A DNA stretch of 64,000 nucleotides, taken from NCBI GenBank assembly GCA_018266255.1, contig JAFEAT010000014.1, positions 1 through 64,000 of the forward strand. Direction: 5' to 3'. The notes beneath the pieces were generated by a model that saw only the letters and a list, made by a program, of their open reading frames with translations, searched no databases and was not told where the DNA came from. This document shows positions 27,005 to 35,341 of this stretch, piece by piece. Numbering within the stretch: position 1 is the first letter of the stretch; every line of letters begins with the position of its first letter. Source of the stretch: Cyanobacteria bacterium SZAS-4 (GTDB lineage: Bacteria > Cyanobacteriota > Vampirovibrionia > Obscuribacterales > Obscuribacteraceae). Both the position numbers and the translations under genes were made by a program.

Positions 27005-27748
27005 ATGGCCTTTCAACCAGCAGAACAACATGCAGAGAAGAACCCCGCCAACGACTTGGTTAAACCATCCATTGATGCTTCCGCTTACTGGTCGCATTCA
27101 GACGATCAAAAGTTCGTCAAGGCAATAAAGGAACTGCCTCAAACGCTTACTATGACTTCTCCTTACGAATCAGCCCTGGGCACAAAAATCCAGTATGAAC
27201 CTAAAGAGCCATCTTGGAAAGACTATTTGAATCCAAAAGATTCCAACGATGTAAAAGAGCCGCTAGACCCGAAGAAAGAAGCTGATAAACGCGATGCCGA
27301 CGCCATGATGGATGCAGTGCGCAAAGGTAAGCTGGAAGACTTAAAAGATATGGTCTCCGATATGAGTCCAGAGAAATTGAAGCGTGTTGCAGAACAGATG
27401 AAGGCGGAAGGCTTTGACATTACTGCGACTAGAGACGGCAAGTTTGTCATGTTCAACAAAGATTTGGGCATCGGAATTTCTGTTCAGGCCGGAAAAGATG
27501 GACAACCAGCCACTGCTCAAGTCGTTAAGCAGGATAAGGACGGCAACTATGTAGCCTCAACTGATGGTCAAGATCCTGCAAAAGTGCTGAAAAATTTCGC
27601 ATCGCAGCTTCCGCATAGCGACGACGAAATCGCAAAGCTCATTGAAGATTTCGAGAAAAGAGGAAAGAAAGACCCCTTCGATCTCCATCCAGGAGGACGC
27701 CCCTGGAAGGAATACGTTAGACCCGATGACGGCGCGCTCTATCTCTAG
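27005..27748 (+). CDS. Hypothetical hydrophilic protein
   Basis: A 247-residue, charged, soluble protein with no signal peptide. Residues 80-150 are helical and Lys/Asp/Glu-rich (KEADKRDADAMMDAVRKGK). A beta-prone middle part follows (KFVMFNKDLGIGISVQAG), then an acidic helix and a tail LHPGGRPWKEY. No family is recognised. A strong ribosome site, GAGGGAG, precedes the ATG at 27005. It follows the kinase pair by 248 bp and may be a substrate or separate unit; nothing in the sequence settles this. A hairpin lies 48 bp after the stop. Confidence 0.65.
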   Translation: MAFQPAEQHAEKNPANDLVKPSIDASAYWSHSDDQKFVKAIKELPQTLTMTSPYESALGTKIQYEPKEPSWKDYLNPKDSNDVKEPLDPKKEADKRDADAMMDAVRKGKLEDLKDMVSDMSPEKLKRVAEQMKAEGFDITATRDGKFVMFNKDLGIGISVQAGKDGQPATAQVVKQDKDGNYVASTDGQDPAKVLKNFASQLPHSDDEIAKLIEDFEKRGKKDPFDLHPGGRPWKEYVRPDDGALYL

Positions 27749-27795
27749 AGCAAAGCTCGGTAGGAATATTTTCAACTTGCAGAGTTCGGTGTAAA

Positions 27796-27837
27796 AAACA
27801 GGTGATGATGCGCTAATGGATGCATCATCACCTGTTT
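27796..27837 (-). terminator. Strong terminator of the aromatic operon
   Basis: AAACAGGTGATGATGC (27796-27811) pairs perfectly with 27822-27837 over 16 bp with a 10-base loop. Read on the - strand the stem is followed by a run of Ts (TGTTTTTTAC), making it a canonical intrinsic terminator for the operon that ends at 27856. On the + strand only TTTG follows, so it is weaker for the convergent gene. Confidence 0.9.
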
Positions 27838-27855
27838 GTCATAGCGGTTAGATCG

Positions 27856-28653
27856 CTACTTGCCGGTGTAAGCCGGCGTTCGTTTTTCCACGAACGCTTT
27901 TACGCCTTCTGCAAAATCGTCGCTGCGACCAGCAATTTCTTGCAGGCTTGCTTCATATTCGAGCAACTCTTCCAGGTCCGAGAAAATCGCTCTGTTGACA
28001 GCGCGCTTGGTCAGACCGAATGCCTTCGATGGACCTGCGGCAATCTTCTCAGCTAAAGTAACAGCCTCGTTCAACAGGTTTTCAGCTGGCACTACTTTGT
28101 TCACAAGTCCCAAGCGCAGTGCTTCGGCCGCATCTAATTTCTCAGCGGAGAGCATCAGTTCGAATGCTTTAGTTGCACCGATCAAACGCGGAAGCAAGAA
28201 TGTGGAGCCAGAATCAGGCACCAATCCTACCTTTGTGAAGGATTGGATGAAGACAGTGTTCTCGGCTGCAATACGCATGTCGCAGGCGAAAGCAAGACTT
28301 GCTCCGGCACCAGCAGCGACACCGTTGACTGCTGCGATGATTGGCTTCTCGATCTTTCTCAACTTGAGAATGATTGGGTTGTAGCGTCGGCGAATCGAAT
28401 CTCCCAGCGAAGGGCGTTGACCCATATCCTGACTGATGCTGCGGCTCTGCAAGTCTTGCCCTGAACAGAAACCACGTCCTGCACCAGTGACGACAATTGC
28501 ACGCACAGTCGCGTCTTTTTCCATTTCTTTCAAGGCATCTTGAACTGAAAAGGTGAGTTCGTCATTGAATGCGTTAAGTTTGTCTGGACGATTGAGAGTA
28601 ATGATGCCAACACCATTCTTCTTTTCGATCAACAGAATATTTTCTTCAGCCAT
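27856..28653 (-). CDS. paaG: PaaG-like 1,2-epoxyphenylacetyl-CoA isomerase
   Basis: A 265-residue crotonase. In the phenylacetate pathway PaaG turns the ring epoxide into an oxepin-CoA. Visible features are the LNRPDKLNAFN start of the fold, the GRGFCSGQDL oxyanion segment typical of PaaG, the GVAAGAGASLAFACD second oxyanion glycines, and the acidic catalytic position in KVGLVPDSGS. It is last in the - operon and lies 18 bp before the terminator stem. Its upstream spacer contains GGTTGGTTGTTG. Function is assigned from family and from its neighbours PaaK and PaaA-like; another crotonase reaction remains possible. Confidence 0.75.
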   Translation of the reverse strand: MAEENILLIEKKNGVGIITLNRPDKLNAFNDELTFSVQDALKEMEKDATVRAIVVTGAGRGFCSGQDLQSRSISQDMGQRPSLGDSIRRRYNPIILKLRKIEKPIIAAVNGVAAGAGASLAFACDMRIAAENTVFIQSFTKVGLVPDSGSTFLLPRLIGATKAFELMLSAEKLDAAEALRLGLVNKVVPAENLLNEAVTLAEKIAAGPSKAFGLTKRAVNRAIFSDLEELLEYEASLQEIAGRSDDFAEGVKAFVEKRTPAYTGK

Positions 28654-28709
28654 TTTTGCTCCTAGTTCCTTTATTGGTTGGTTGTTGATTGATGCTCCAG
28701 AAGTTCTTT

Positions 28710-29492
28710 CTAGCGTCCTTTGAAAGATGCTTGACGTTTTTCCATGAAGGCTTTCATGCCTTCTTTTTGATCTTCTGACGAGAACAACATGTAGAAGTTT
28801 TTGCGTTCGAATTGCAGCCCTTCATTCAATGTTGTTTCAAAGGTCTTCATGATCGATTCTTTCGCAAGCTTCACGGCAATCGGTGATTTCTTGGCGATTT
28901 CTTTTGCCATCGCTTTGGCTTCTTCGAGGAATAGTTCTACTGGTGCAACTTTATTGACTAAGCCCAGTTGATGCGCTTCATTGGCAGTGAAGGGACGACC
29001 GGTAAGGATCAATTCCATAGCTTTATACTTGCCGACAATGCGAGTCAAGCGTTGTGTGCCACCAGCACCAGGTATGACACCAAGGTTGATTTCTGGTTGA
29101 CCGAACTGAGCAGTTTCCGACGCGATGATGATGTCGCAATTCATGACGAGTTCGCAGCCACCGCCGAGGGCGTAGCCGCTCACTGCCGCGATGATTGGCT
29201 TTCTTACATTCTTGATTCTGTCCCATGTCGAGAATTGATCTTTGTCCATGATCGTTACGGTTGTCTCGTCAGACATTTCCTTGATGTCTGCGCCGGCTGC
29301 GAAGGCGCGCTCGCCGCCCGTCAGAACGATGACGCGAATGGCATCGTCGCGGTCGAATGCTTCCAGCGCTTTAACCAACTCTGCCATCAATTCGTGATTG
29401 AGTGCGTTAAGTACTTTGGGTCTGTTTAGGGTGACGATTCCCACTTGATCTTCAACCGCTGTTGTTATGTTCTGATAGGTCAACGTCATCAT
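28710..29492 (-). CDS. paaF: Enoyl-CoA hydratase (PaaF-like)
   Basis: A 260-residue crotonase from the ATG at 29492; AAGGAG lies 6 bases upstream. ATGs at 29498 and 29489 are close alternatives. Motifs are LNRPKVLNALN, ERAFAAGADIKEM (first oxyanion glycine region), YALGGGCELVMNCD (second, with a Glu in ELVM) and FGQPEINLGVIPGAGG, whose Glu is the second catalytic acid. Both hydratase glutamates are present, so water addition to an enoyl-CoA is expected, as for PaaF. The PaaF assignment over general fatty acid hydratase rests on context. Confidence 0.75.
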   Translation of the reverse strand: MMTLTYQNITTAVEDQVGIVTLNRPKVLNALNHELMAELVKALEAFDRDDAIRVIVLTGGERAFAAGADIKEMSDETTVTIMDKDQFSTWDRIKNVRKPIIAAVSGYALGGGCELVMNCDIIIASETAQFGQPEINLGVIPGAGGTQRLTRIVGKYKAMELILTGRPFTANEAHQLGLVNKVAPVELFLEEAKAMAKEIAKKSPIAVKLAKESIMKTFETTLNEGLQFERKNFYMLFSSEDQKEGMKAFMEKRQASFKGR

Positions 29493-29548
29493 CTCCATCT
29501 CCTTTTGGTATTTACTTGCGGTCTGGTCTTTGTTCTTGAAAAAGTTTT

Positions 29549-30517
29549 TTAGTCGATTTTTTGTCCACATGCTCCACAAAATTGGAACTCGGCAGGCATC
29601 TGCACGTTGCAAGATTTGCAACTTGTGCCACTAGCACCTGATTGATGTCCAACCTGGTGAGAAGCTCTTTCTCGAATGGCAGCGTAATCCATCTCTGTCT
29701 TTTTTCGGAAAGCTTTCAAGCCATCCGCAGTCTCAGGAGAGCCTGCATGCAGTGAGAGCCAGTCGCGAGCGTGACCGATTGTCATCGACCATGAAAAATC
29801 ACGCCAGAAATTCAGTTGCTGCTTTGTGTAGCGAGTACATTCGGGCAGCTTGTCGTAGAGCTTTTCTGCCAGTTTGGCGATCGTTTCATCCAGCATGGTG
29901 TAAGGCACAACCTGGTTGACGAGTCCCCAATCCAATGCCGTGTAAGCATCGATGTTTTCGCAGAGAAGCAGCATCTCGCGGGCCCGACGGTCGCCGATGA
30001 TCAACGGCAACCATTGTGTGGCGCCACCAGCTGCGACACTACCTCGCGCCGCTCCGACTTGTTTGATCGTCACATGGTCAGCGGCAACAGCTAGATCGCA
30101 AGCCATGTTCAGCTCGTTTCCGCCACCCACTACCATGCCGTTCAAGCGCGCAATTGTTGGCTTGCCGATGTTTCTCAACCGATCGTGCATCTCGATGAAT
30201 GCATACATCCATTTGTAGTAGTCGTTCGGCTTTTTGAGAATGTGCTCGTCTTGTTCTTTCAAGTCTGCGCCTGTGCAGAAAGCCTTATCTCCGGTTCCTG
30301 TAATGACAACAACTGCGATCTGGTCATCGACGCTCGAATCCAAAAAGGCAGTCGCCAACTCCTTCAACGTTGTGTAGTCGAAGCAGTTGAGAACTTCTGG
30401 TCTGTTGATCGTTATCGTCGAGACGTATCCATTTTTCGTGTAGAGAATTCGACGAAAGCCGAAAGACTCAGGCGGTGCGCCCTGGATAGATGATTCGATC
30501 GAAGGCGATTGTGCCAT
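29549..30517 (-). CDS. Crotonase with C-terminal zinc ribbon, BamA/Oah-like pattern
   Basis: A 322-residue protein from the ATG at 30517 (MAQSPSIESS). The crotonase body has TGTGDKAFCTGADLKE, then NGMVVGGGNELNMACD and QVGAARGSVAAGGATQWLPL. The GS-x-A-x-GGAT segment, the later LPEC and ARDWLSLH are reminiscent of 6-oxocyclohex-1-ene-1-carbonyl-CoA hydrolases (Oah/BamA), which open cyclic CoA esters. That link is from memory of the family and not tested. The last 30 residues hold CKSC and CGAC, a compact zinc ribbon not usual in crotonases. It lies third from the operon end, between EthD-like and PaaF-like genes. Confidence 0.65.
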   Translation of the reverse strand: MAQSPSIESSIQGAPPESFGFRRILYTKNGYVSTITINRPEVLNCFDYTTLKELATAFLDSSVDDQIAVVVITGTGDKAFCTGADLKEQDEHILKKPNDYYKWMYAFIEMHDRLRNIGKPTIARLNGMVVGGGNELNMACDLAVAADHVTIKQVGAARGSVAAGGATQWLPLIIGDRRAREMLLLCENIDAYTALDWGLVNQVVPYTMLDETIAKLAEKLYDKLPECTRYTKQQLNFWRDFSWSMTIGHARDWLSLHAGSPETADGLKAFRKKTEMDYAAIRERASHQVGHQSGASGTSCKSCNVQMPAEFQFCGACGQKID

Positions 30518-30566
30518 GTTGACCCCTTTGTAGAATTCGTTCAGGAAGAGGGATTGCTTTAACAAA

Positions 30567-30890
30567 CTATGGGTTTGCGGCGGCGGGAACTTTCTCAACA
30601 TCTGCAATCATGAAGGAAGCAACTTCTTTGGCGAAGCTCATAAGGTTTTTAGTTGAAGCACGACCCTCAGGTGAAGCCATCGCTGCTTGCAAGTCTTCTT
30701 TGCTGTCGAAGTATACTTCAGCCATCAAGTGATACTCGGATTCGCCCGCTGGAGTGCCGGTGATGCGAGCGATTTCCACTTTTCGAACCCCAGGCATTTT
30801 GTTTGCCAAAGGCAAATGAGTGTTGAAATACAGGTCGTCAAATTCTTCGACGTTAGCGGGCTTTTTGTACAAAGCGACGAGCTTGACCAT
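30567..30890 (-). CDS. EthD-family small protein
   Basis: A 107-residue protein with the EthD/dimeric alpha-beta barrel pattern: MVKLVALYKKP, then FDDLYFNTHLPLANKMPG with the conserved His-Leu-Pro-Leu, and a YHLMAEVYFDSKEDLQAAM strand-helix. EthD-like proteins occur with oxygenases and CoA degradation genes, sometimes as auxiliary or isomerase-like factors. It sits between thioesterase (12 bp upstream) and crotonase (about 50 bp downstream). No residue shows which reaction it serves here. Confidence 0.8.
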   Translation of the reverse strand: MVKLVALYKKPANVEEFDDLYFNTHLPLANKMPGVRKVEIARITGTPAGESEYHLMAEVYFDSKEDLQAAMASPEGRASTKNLMSFAKEVASFMIADVEKVPAAANP

Positions 30891-30902
30891 TTTGTTTATC
30901 CT

Positions 30903-31352
30903 CTATCTTTTCGATTGTTCGGTAACTACTTGTGGATTTTGTTTTGCCAGTTGATTGATGAGAGACAGCTCTCTCATTTTGTTTTCCAACCAAATTTTTT
31001 CGGTTATTGACAGGGTGACTGTGCCGCGAGCAATCTTGCCGCGCGTGTTGAAAGCTTCAACATCGCAGACGATTTTCTTGTCTCGAATTTCACTGACAGT
31101 GGCTTTGACTCTGACGCTCATGCCGGTGACCGTGAGTGTCAAATGCGAAACTTCAACATGAGAGACCATGCCTTCTTCTGTCGTTTCCAGAAACGGTCTC
31201 AAACATTTGTGCGCCGCACCTTCGATGTGATTGACCAGGTCGGATGTTGAGTAGAGGTCGTGAACAGCGTCGCCGACGAACTCTGGGCGCATGTCTTTGG
31301 TCACCAGAATGTCTATCTCTGCAGTGTGCCCGATTTCCAATCCCGCCTTCAT
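30903..31352 (-). CDS. Hotdog-fold thioesterase
   Basis: A 149-residue protein of hotdog type resembling FlK/thioesterase proteins: GHTAEIDILVTKDM, then DLVNHIEGAAHKCLRPFL helix, VSHVEVSHL and MSVRVKATVSEI beta strands. It probably releases CoA from stalled or toxic acyl-CoA intermediates, the role played by PaaI in classic paa operons, although it is not clearly of the PaaI subfamily. It lies 26 bp after paaK and 12 bp before the EthD-like gene. Confidence 0.7.
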   Translation of the reverse strand: MKAGLEIGHTAEIDILVTKDMRPEFVGDAVHDLYSTSDLVNHIEGAAHKCLRPFLETTEEGMVSHVEVSHLTLTVTGMSVRVKATVSEIRDKKIVCDVEAFNTRGKIARGTVTLSITEKIWLENKMRELSLINQLAKQNPQVVTEQSKR

Positions 31353-31378
31353 CCCACTTCTCCTTTCAATATCTGCGG

Positions 31379-32725
31379 CTAGTTAGTCTCTCTTCTACGG
31401 TCGATAACGCGAACGGCTTTACCTTCGCTGCGTGCGATCGACTTTGGCTTCAGAAGCGTGACATCAGCTGTCAGCCCCATTCCGTCTTTCAATAGAACTT
31501 GAATTTTGTCAGTCAACGAAGTCAATTCGACTTGACCATCTTCGAATTTTCCGAAGCGCTGCAGCAAATGTTCTGTGATTTCAACTTGTACTTCCAATGT
31601 GTCCAGAGCTTTCTTGCGCTCTAGCACCAATTGATAATGTGGCGCCAACTCTTCAATTTGCATCAGCACTTTTTCAATCTCCGATGGATAGAGATTGACG
31701 CCGCGGATAATCAACATATCGTCGAGACGCGCTCTTACTCTTGCCATTCGCACCATCGTGCGACCGCAGGTGCAGCGCTCGACATTGAGTTTGGAGATGT
31801 CGCCCGTGCGATAGCGCAAAACTGGAATCGCTTCCTTTGTCAAAGTGGTAAAGACCAGCTCGCCCTCTTCGCCGTATGGAAGTGGTTCGCTGGTTTTGGG
31901 ATCGATGATTTCTGGCAGGAAATGGTCTTCCCAAATGTGCAAGCCGTTGCGACCCTGCAAACATTCCATTGAGACGCCCGGACCCATGACTTCGCTCAAT
32001 CCATAGATGTCCAGTGCTCGAATTTTGAGCAACGCTTCAATCTGAGTTCTGAACTCTTCAGTCCAAGGTTCGGCACCGAAAATTCCTATTTCGAGGTTGA
32101 TTGAATCGCGCTCGATGCCAAGCTCTTGCAGGGTGTAGGCGATGTTCAACGCGTAAGAAGGAGTCGAACATAGAACGCGGGCTTTGAAATCTTGCAGCAA
32201 CAAAATCTGCTGTTGTGTTCTGCCACCAGATGCGGGGACAACGGTCGCACCGAGCTTTTCGGCGCCATAATGAAGCCCGAGTCCACCGGTAAAGAGACCA
32301 TATCCGTAACTATTGTGGATTATGTCGCCTGGTTTCGAGCCGGCACAAGCGAGCGAGCGCGCTACCACTTCAGACCAGACATCGATGTCAGCCCTGGTGT
32401 ATCCAACTACTGTCGGCTTACCTTTGGTTCCTGACGACGCATGCAGGCGGCTGACGTTGCTCAGAGGCTCTGAAAACAGTCCAAACGGATAATGCTCGCG
32501 CAAATCTGTCTTGCGAGTGAATGGAAGGAGGCGAAGGTCGGCTAGCGACTTAATCGAGTCGGGATGAACGCCCGCGTCGTCGAACGCTTTCCTATAGAAG
32601 GGAACGCGCTCGTAGGTGCGCTGCGCAGTTTGAATCAGTCGCTTTAACTGCAACTGCTCAAGGTCGGCTCTAGTCAGGCACTCGACCTGACTATTCCACA
32701 TGAATACTTCTGACTGTATTGCCAC
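31379..32725 (-). CDS. paaK: Phenylacetate-CoA ligase
   Basis: A 448-residue adenylate-forming ligase that activates phenylacetate with ATP and CoA. Family features: LPFTRKTDLREHYPFGLF, the phosphate loop HASSGTKGKPTVVGYT, the AEPWTEEFR segment, YGLSEVMGPGVSMEC, YRTGDIS and the C-terminal RARLDDMLIIRGVNLYPSEIE hinge region. Length matches PaaK (about 435-450). It is second in the - operon, 59 bp after the PaaA-like gene. This is the strongest assignment for the operon's substrate class; another aryl acid as the real substrate is possible. Confidence 0.9.
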   Translation of the reverse strand: MAIQSEVFMWNSQVECLTRADLEQLQLKRLIQTAQRTYERVPFYRKAFDDAGVHPDSIKSLADLRLLPFTRKTDLREHYPFGLFSEPLSNVSRLHASSGTKGKPTVVGYTRADIDVWSEVVARSLACAGSKPGDIIHNSYGYGLFTGGLGLHYGAEKLGATVVPASGGRTQQQILLLQDFKARVLCSTPSYALNIAYTLQELGIERDSINLEIGIFGAEPWTEEFRTQIEALLKIRALDIYGLSEVMGPGVSMECLQGRNGLHIWEDHFLPEIIDPKTSEPLPYGEEGELVFTTLTKEAIPVLRYRTGDISKLNVERCTCGRTMVRMARVRARLDDMLIIRGVNLYPSEIEKVLMQIEELAPHYQLVLERKKALDTLEVQVEITEHLLQRFGKFEDGQVELTSLTDKIQVLLKDGMGLTADVTLLKPKSIARSEGKAVRVIDRRRETN

Positions 32726-32784
32726 AGACGTTTTTTACAGTGGGAACGAAGCACCAATAATACCGCTTAGTGGCGCGTTTTATA

Positions 32785-33531
32785 TCACTCGACAACAGTG
32801 ATTGCAGGAACAACTAATCCATAACCTTTCAGCAATGGCAGCATCTCTTCGTACCAGGAAACACGTACATCGTGATTGTCGCGCTGTTTCAGTTTGAATT
32901 TCTGGTATTCCTTATTGCTTTCAGTGTCGGCTTTGCCGAACACTTTATTGACTTTAGGGAACCAGAAATCGAGAGCGCGTTGGACGTCTGGTTTGGTTTT
33001 TGGGTCAGCTGCAAGCTTGCGAACCCAGGTTTCGCCGTGCTTGACGTGCATCCATTCTTCTTTTTCGATTTGAAGCATCGTGCGCGACCATGGACCCCAG
33101 CTGCACTCGACTGCATCTCTAAGTTGATGCCCAGCGGCTCTGTCCATGAGGAAGTTGAACATAACCAGGTCTTCCCACGTATTGATCGGTTCGTAGAAAA
33201 CCTGCATGCGATGTTTCATTTTATCTTCATTAATCAGCTTGTAAACGTCGACACCGAGCCGATCGAGCAAGTCGTACATAGCTTTGCCGTGACGCACTTC
33301 GTCTTTGACGATGTTTGCCATCGCCAATTTTTCGGCGACGGTAGGAGCGCCTTCAATCCACGGAATGTAGCCATAAGCGCCGGAGAGCTCAGAGTCAGCT
33401 TGAGCAATCATTAGAGTCAAAAGGTGATCTTTATACTCTTGAGTGATCTCATCAGGAGATTCGAGCTTTTCTCCAGCCTCGATCTTTTTCATCATGGCTT
33501 CATGTTTGGCCTTTTCATCCATCACAAGCAT
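32785..33531 (-). CDS. PaaA-like di-iron oxygenase subunit
   Basis: A 248-residue ferritin-like protein similar to PaaA, the catalytic subunit of phenylacetyl-CoA 1,2-epoxidase. Di-iron ligand motifs are visible: ADSELSG, KDEVRHG and KEEWMHVKHGE, the last like the EExFHxRQG motif of PaaA. It is about 60 residues shorter than E. coli PaaA, mainly at the C-terminus. PaaB, C, D and E partners are not in this operon, so it either uses partners elsewhere or works differently. Start at 33531 has GTAAGGAG 7 bases upstream, behind a GAGGC/GCCTC hairpin. First gene of the operon. Confidence 0.75.
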   Translation of the reverse strand: MLVMDEKAKHEAMMKKIEAGEKLESPDEITQEYKDHLLTLMIAQADSELSGAYGYIPWIEGAPTVAEKLAMANIVKDEVRHGKAMYDLLDRLGVDVYKLINEDKMKHRMQVFYEPINTWEDLVMFNFLMDRAAGHQLRDAVECSWGPWSRTMLQIEKEEWMHVKHGETWVRKLAADPKTKPDVQRALDFWFPKVNKVFGKADTESNKEYQKFKLKQRDNHDVRVSWYEEMLPLLKGYGLVVPAITVVE

Positions 33532-33990
33532 GGTCGTCTCCTTACGAGGCTGCGCCTCTAGTCTGATTATCCGATCGCTGATTCCGTTTCTGAACTTGTA
33601 CGCGGTGCTATCACTGACGTAAAAGAAGCATAAAAGTTGATGACTTCAATATATCACGAGGGCTACACCAAATAACCAGGGATAGTGCCAACGGTCCTGC
33701 ACGGGTGGGCAAATGGCGATTCGTTCAAGAGCCGCTTTTAATCAGAGTTTAGCTCTAGATCGGTGAGCAATTTCGCAGCCTGATTTTGCGCGATCTCAAC
33801 AAAGTTTTTATCTGTTGTGAGTGTCTAATGTCTTGTAATCAAGACACTTTTCGACTCTGCATATCTTGCAATCAAGACACTTTTTCATCTCGATTTATCT
33901 TGCAATCAAGATACTTGCCACCCTCGTATATCTTGCTATCAAGACACTTTCCGTGGTCTGCGTACACTATTTGTAGTTGCGCAATTTCCG
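33532..33990. other. Upstream region of the aromatic operon
   Basis: A 459-bp stretch between the phosphoesterase stop and the PaaA-like start, both on -. It must hold the operon promoter. A small GC hairpin sits next to the ribosome site (about 33546-33558), no gene is supported in 33559-33827, and the distal part carries the four-unit repeat array. A frame at 33786-34034 reads through the array and loses phase with it. Confidence 0.6.
33828..33964. repeat. Array of four 33-34 bp repeats with inverted-repeat cores
   Basis: Cores start at 33831, 33864, 33898 and 33931, so the period is 33, 34, 33. Each core reads TCTTG-(T/C)(A/T)AT... as TCTTGNNATCAAGA followed by YACTT; TCTTG and CAAGA form an inverted repeat with a 4-base spacer. 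The linkers are variable but tend to end CTCG/CTGC-NNTA. The period is close to three helical turns, placing the cores on one face of DNA. They lie about 300 bp upstream of the PaaA-like start. Confidence 0.85.
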
Positions 33991-35097
33991 TTATTTTTGA
34001 GTGCGTTGAATCGAACTATTCGTCGATGGAATGATATCGGCGATGATGATTTGTGGTTTGCAGAGAAAGCGCATGCGAGGTGCAAAATGGCGTTCCATGC
34101 CGACTCCGCGAGAGAGGATTAGTGTGGTGCCGGGGTGGATTTCTTTCACGCAACCTTGCGCCCATTCTCTTGGTGCTCGACATAACGTCATCGGTGGTCC
34201 AAAAAATGGAATCTGTACTTGACCGCCGTGCGTGTGACCGGCGGTTAGCAAGTCGGCATCAGTGTTTCCCATCGCATAATCTGGTCCGTGCCCGACGACG
34301 ATGTGATATTTATCGCTGTGTTTGAAGGCATATTTTTGATTGAATGAATCTTCAAGTGTGAGTCCGGTGACGACGAAATCACTGCCGTCAAAGGTGTCGC
34401 TCTTGGGAAAGCAAGTCACCGGTAAGCCTTCGAAAATCTTGGGCCAATTTTCGTCTTCACAGTTTCCGCCCACTGCGTAAACTCCTAATGGCGCTGAAAG
34501 TTTCACTTCTTTAAAGAGCTGATTGAGGCGCACCTTTTCTCGCTCCCAAACCACTGGACCGCGGCTGCCGTTTGACTGAACATAGTCGCCAGGAAAAACG
34601 ATAATGTCTGGTTTTTCGGCCAGCATTTTCTCGAGAGCTGACTTTTCGTAGTCTGAGACATGGTCTGTTTGCAAATCGGTGAGGACTGCAACGCGCAATG
34701 GGTGCTTGATTTTGGACGATTGAATTTGAACGTGGTCGATCTGAAGTGCTTTCGGTTCGATTAAAAAGGCATCGACGCCAATTGCTGCAATCAGAAGGCA
34801 CATAAAGACGAAGTAGCTTGCCAGAACCTTCAGCTTTGGCAGTGCCAGGGCGGTAAACATTGCGAACAAGAGAAATCCAACAGGGAATGCGCCAATCGAG
34901 AGCAGTCGAATGAAGTCGAAGGCATCGCCACGAAGCAGGAAAGCAGCGGCGATGGCGATAACTCCATAGATCACACAGGTGACGGTGTAAAAGTAAGCCT
35001 GCTCACGTCGTTTTTTCAGGAAAATATAAATCAGTCCAAGAGTTCCAAGGACGAAGGCGAGATATGGCAGCGTGGATGGCACGTAAAAGAGAAACAT
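33991..35097 (-). CDS. Membrane metallophosphoesterase with altered motifs
   Basis: A 368-residue protein. Residues 1-115 have about four membrane helices, and residues 135-368 form a calcineurin-like phosphoesterase domain similar to YkuE-type proteins. Metal motifs are partly changed: DLQ where the family has DLH, GDYVQSNG, GNCED where GNH[DE] is usual, then VGHGPDYA and AGHTHGGQ. The catalytic-type histidine of GNHD is thus a cysteine, so activity or metal preference may be altered. It is divergent from the SGNH-like gene. The domain's side of the membrane cannot be told from sequence alone. Confidence 0.8.
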   Translation of the reverse strand: MFLFYVPSTLPYLAFVLGTLGLIYIFLKKRREQAYFYTVTCVIYGVIAIAAAFLLRGDAFDFIRLLSIGAFPVGFLLFAMFTALALPKLKVLASYFVFMCLLIAAIGVDAFLIEPKALQIDHVQIQSSKIKHPLRVAVLTDLQTDHVSDYEKSALEKMLAEKPDIIVFPGDYVQSNGSRGPVVWEREKVRLNQLFKEVKLSAPLGVYAVGGNCEDENWPKIFEGLPVTCFPKSDTFDGSDFVVTGLTLEDSFNQKYAFKHSDKYHIVVGHGPDYAMGNTDADLLTAGHTHGGQVQIPFFGPPMTLCRAPREWAQGCVKEIHPGTTLILSRGVGMERHFAPRMRFLCKPQIIIADIIPSTNSSIQRTQK

Positions 35098-35341
35098 CAG
35101 AGGGTGGTTTCCGAGGAATTGACTTGTCGAACAGATTGAGGCGAAGTCGCCACGTGCAACTGTTCACGGCACCCCGAAAACGTTATAGAGCGTGAAGATT
35201 GGAGGAAATTCATTTGATGCCGGGTTCGCCTCTGGCGGTGCGCCAGACGTTCTTTTAAATAGTTTATCTCTCCGTCGACCAGCTGCGCTCGGGAGCCACC
35301 CAATTTAACGTAATATTGTTCTCTCTTGGCATGTGCGGGAA

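Noticed and set aside
33828..33964. CRISPR-like reading of the repeat array
   Set aside because: Spacers are only about 14 bp and partially similar, and no cas gene is in the window.
33786..34034. 82-codon frame across the repeat array
   Set aside because: The repeat period of 33/34 breaks the frame, so repeats do not encode a peptide repeat; Cys-rich random composition.
35231..35247. TCTGGCG-GTG-CGCCAGA followed by T-rich bases as a terminator
   Set aside because: It lies between two divergent genes with no upstream transcript to end; it may be a regulatory hairpin but has no other support.
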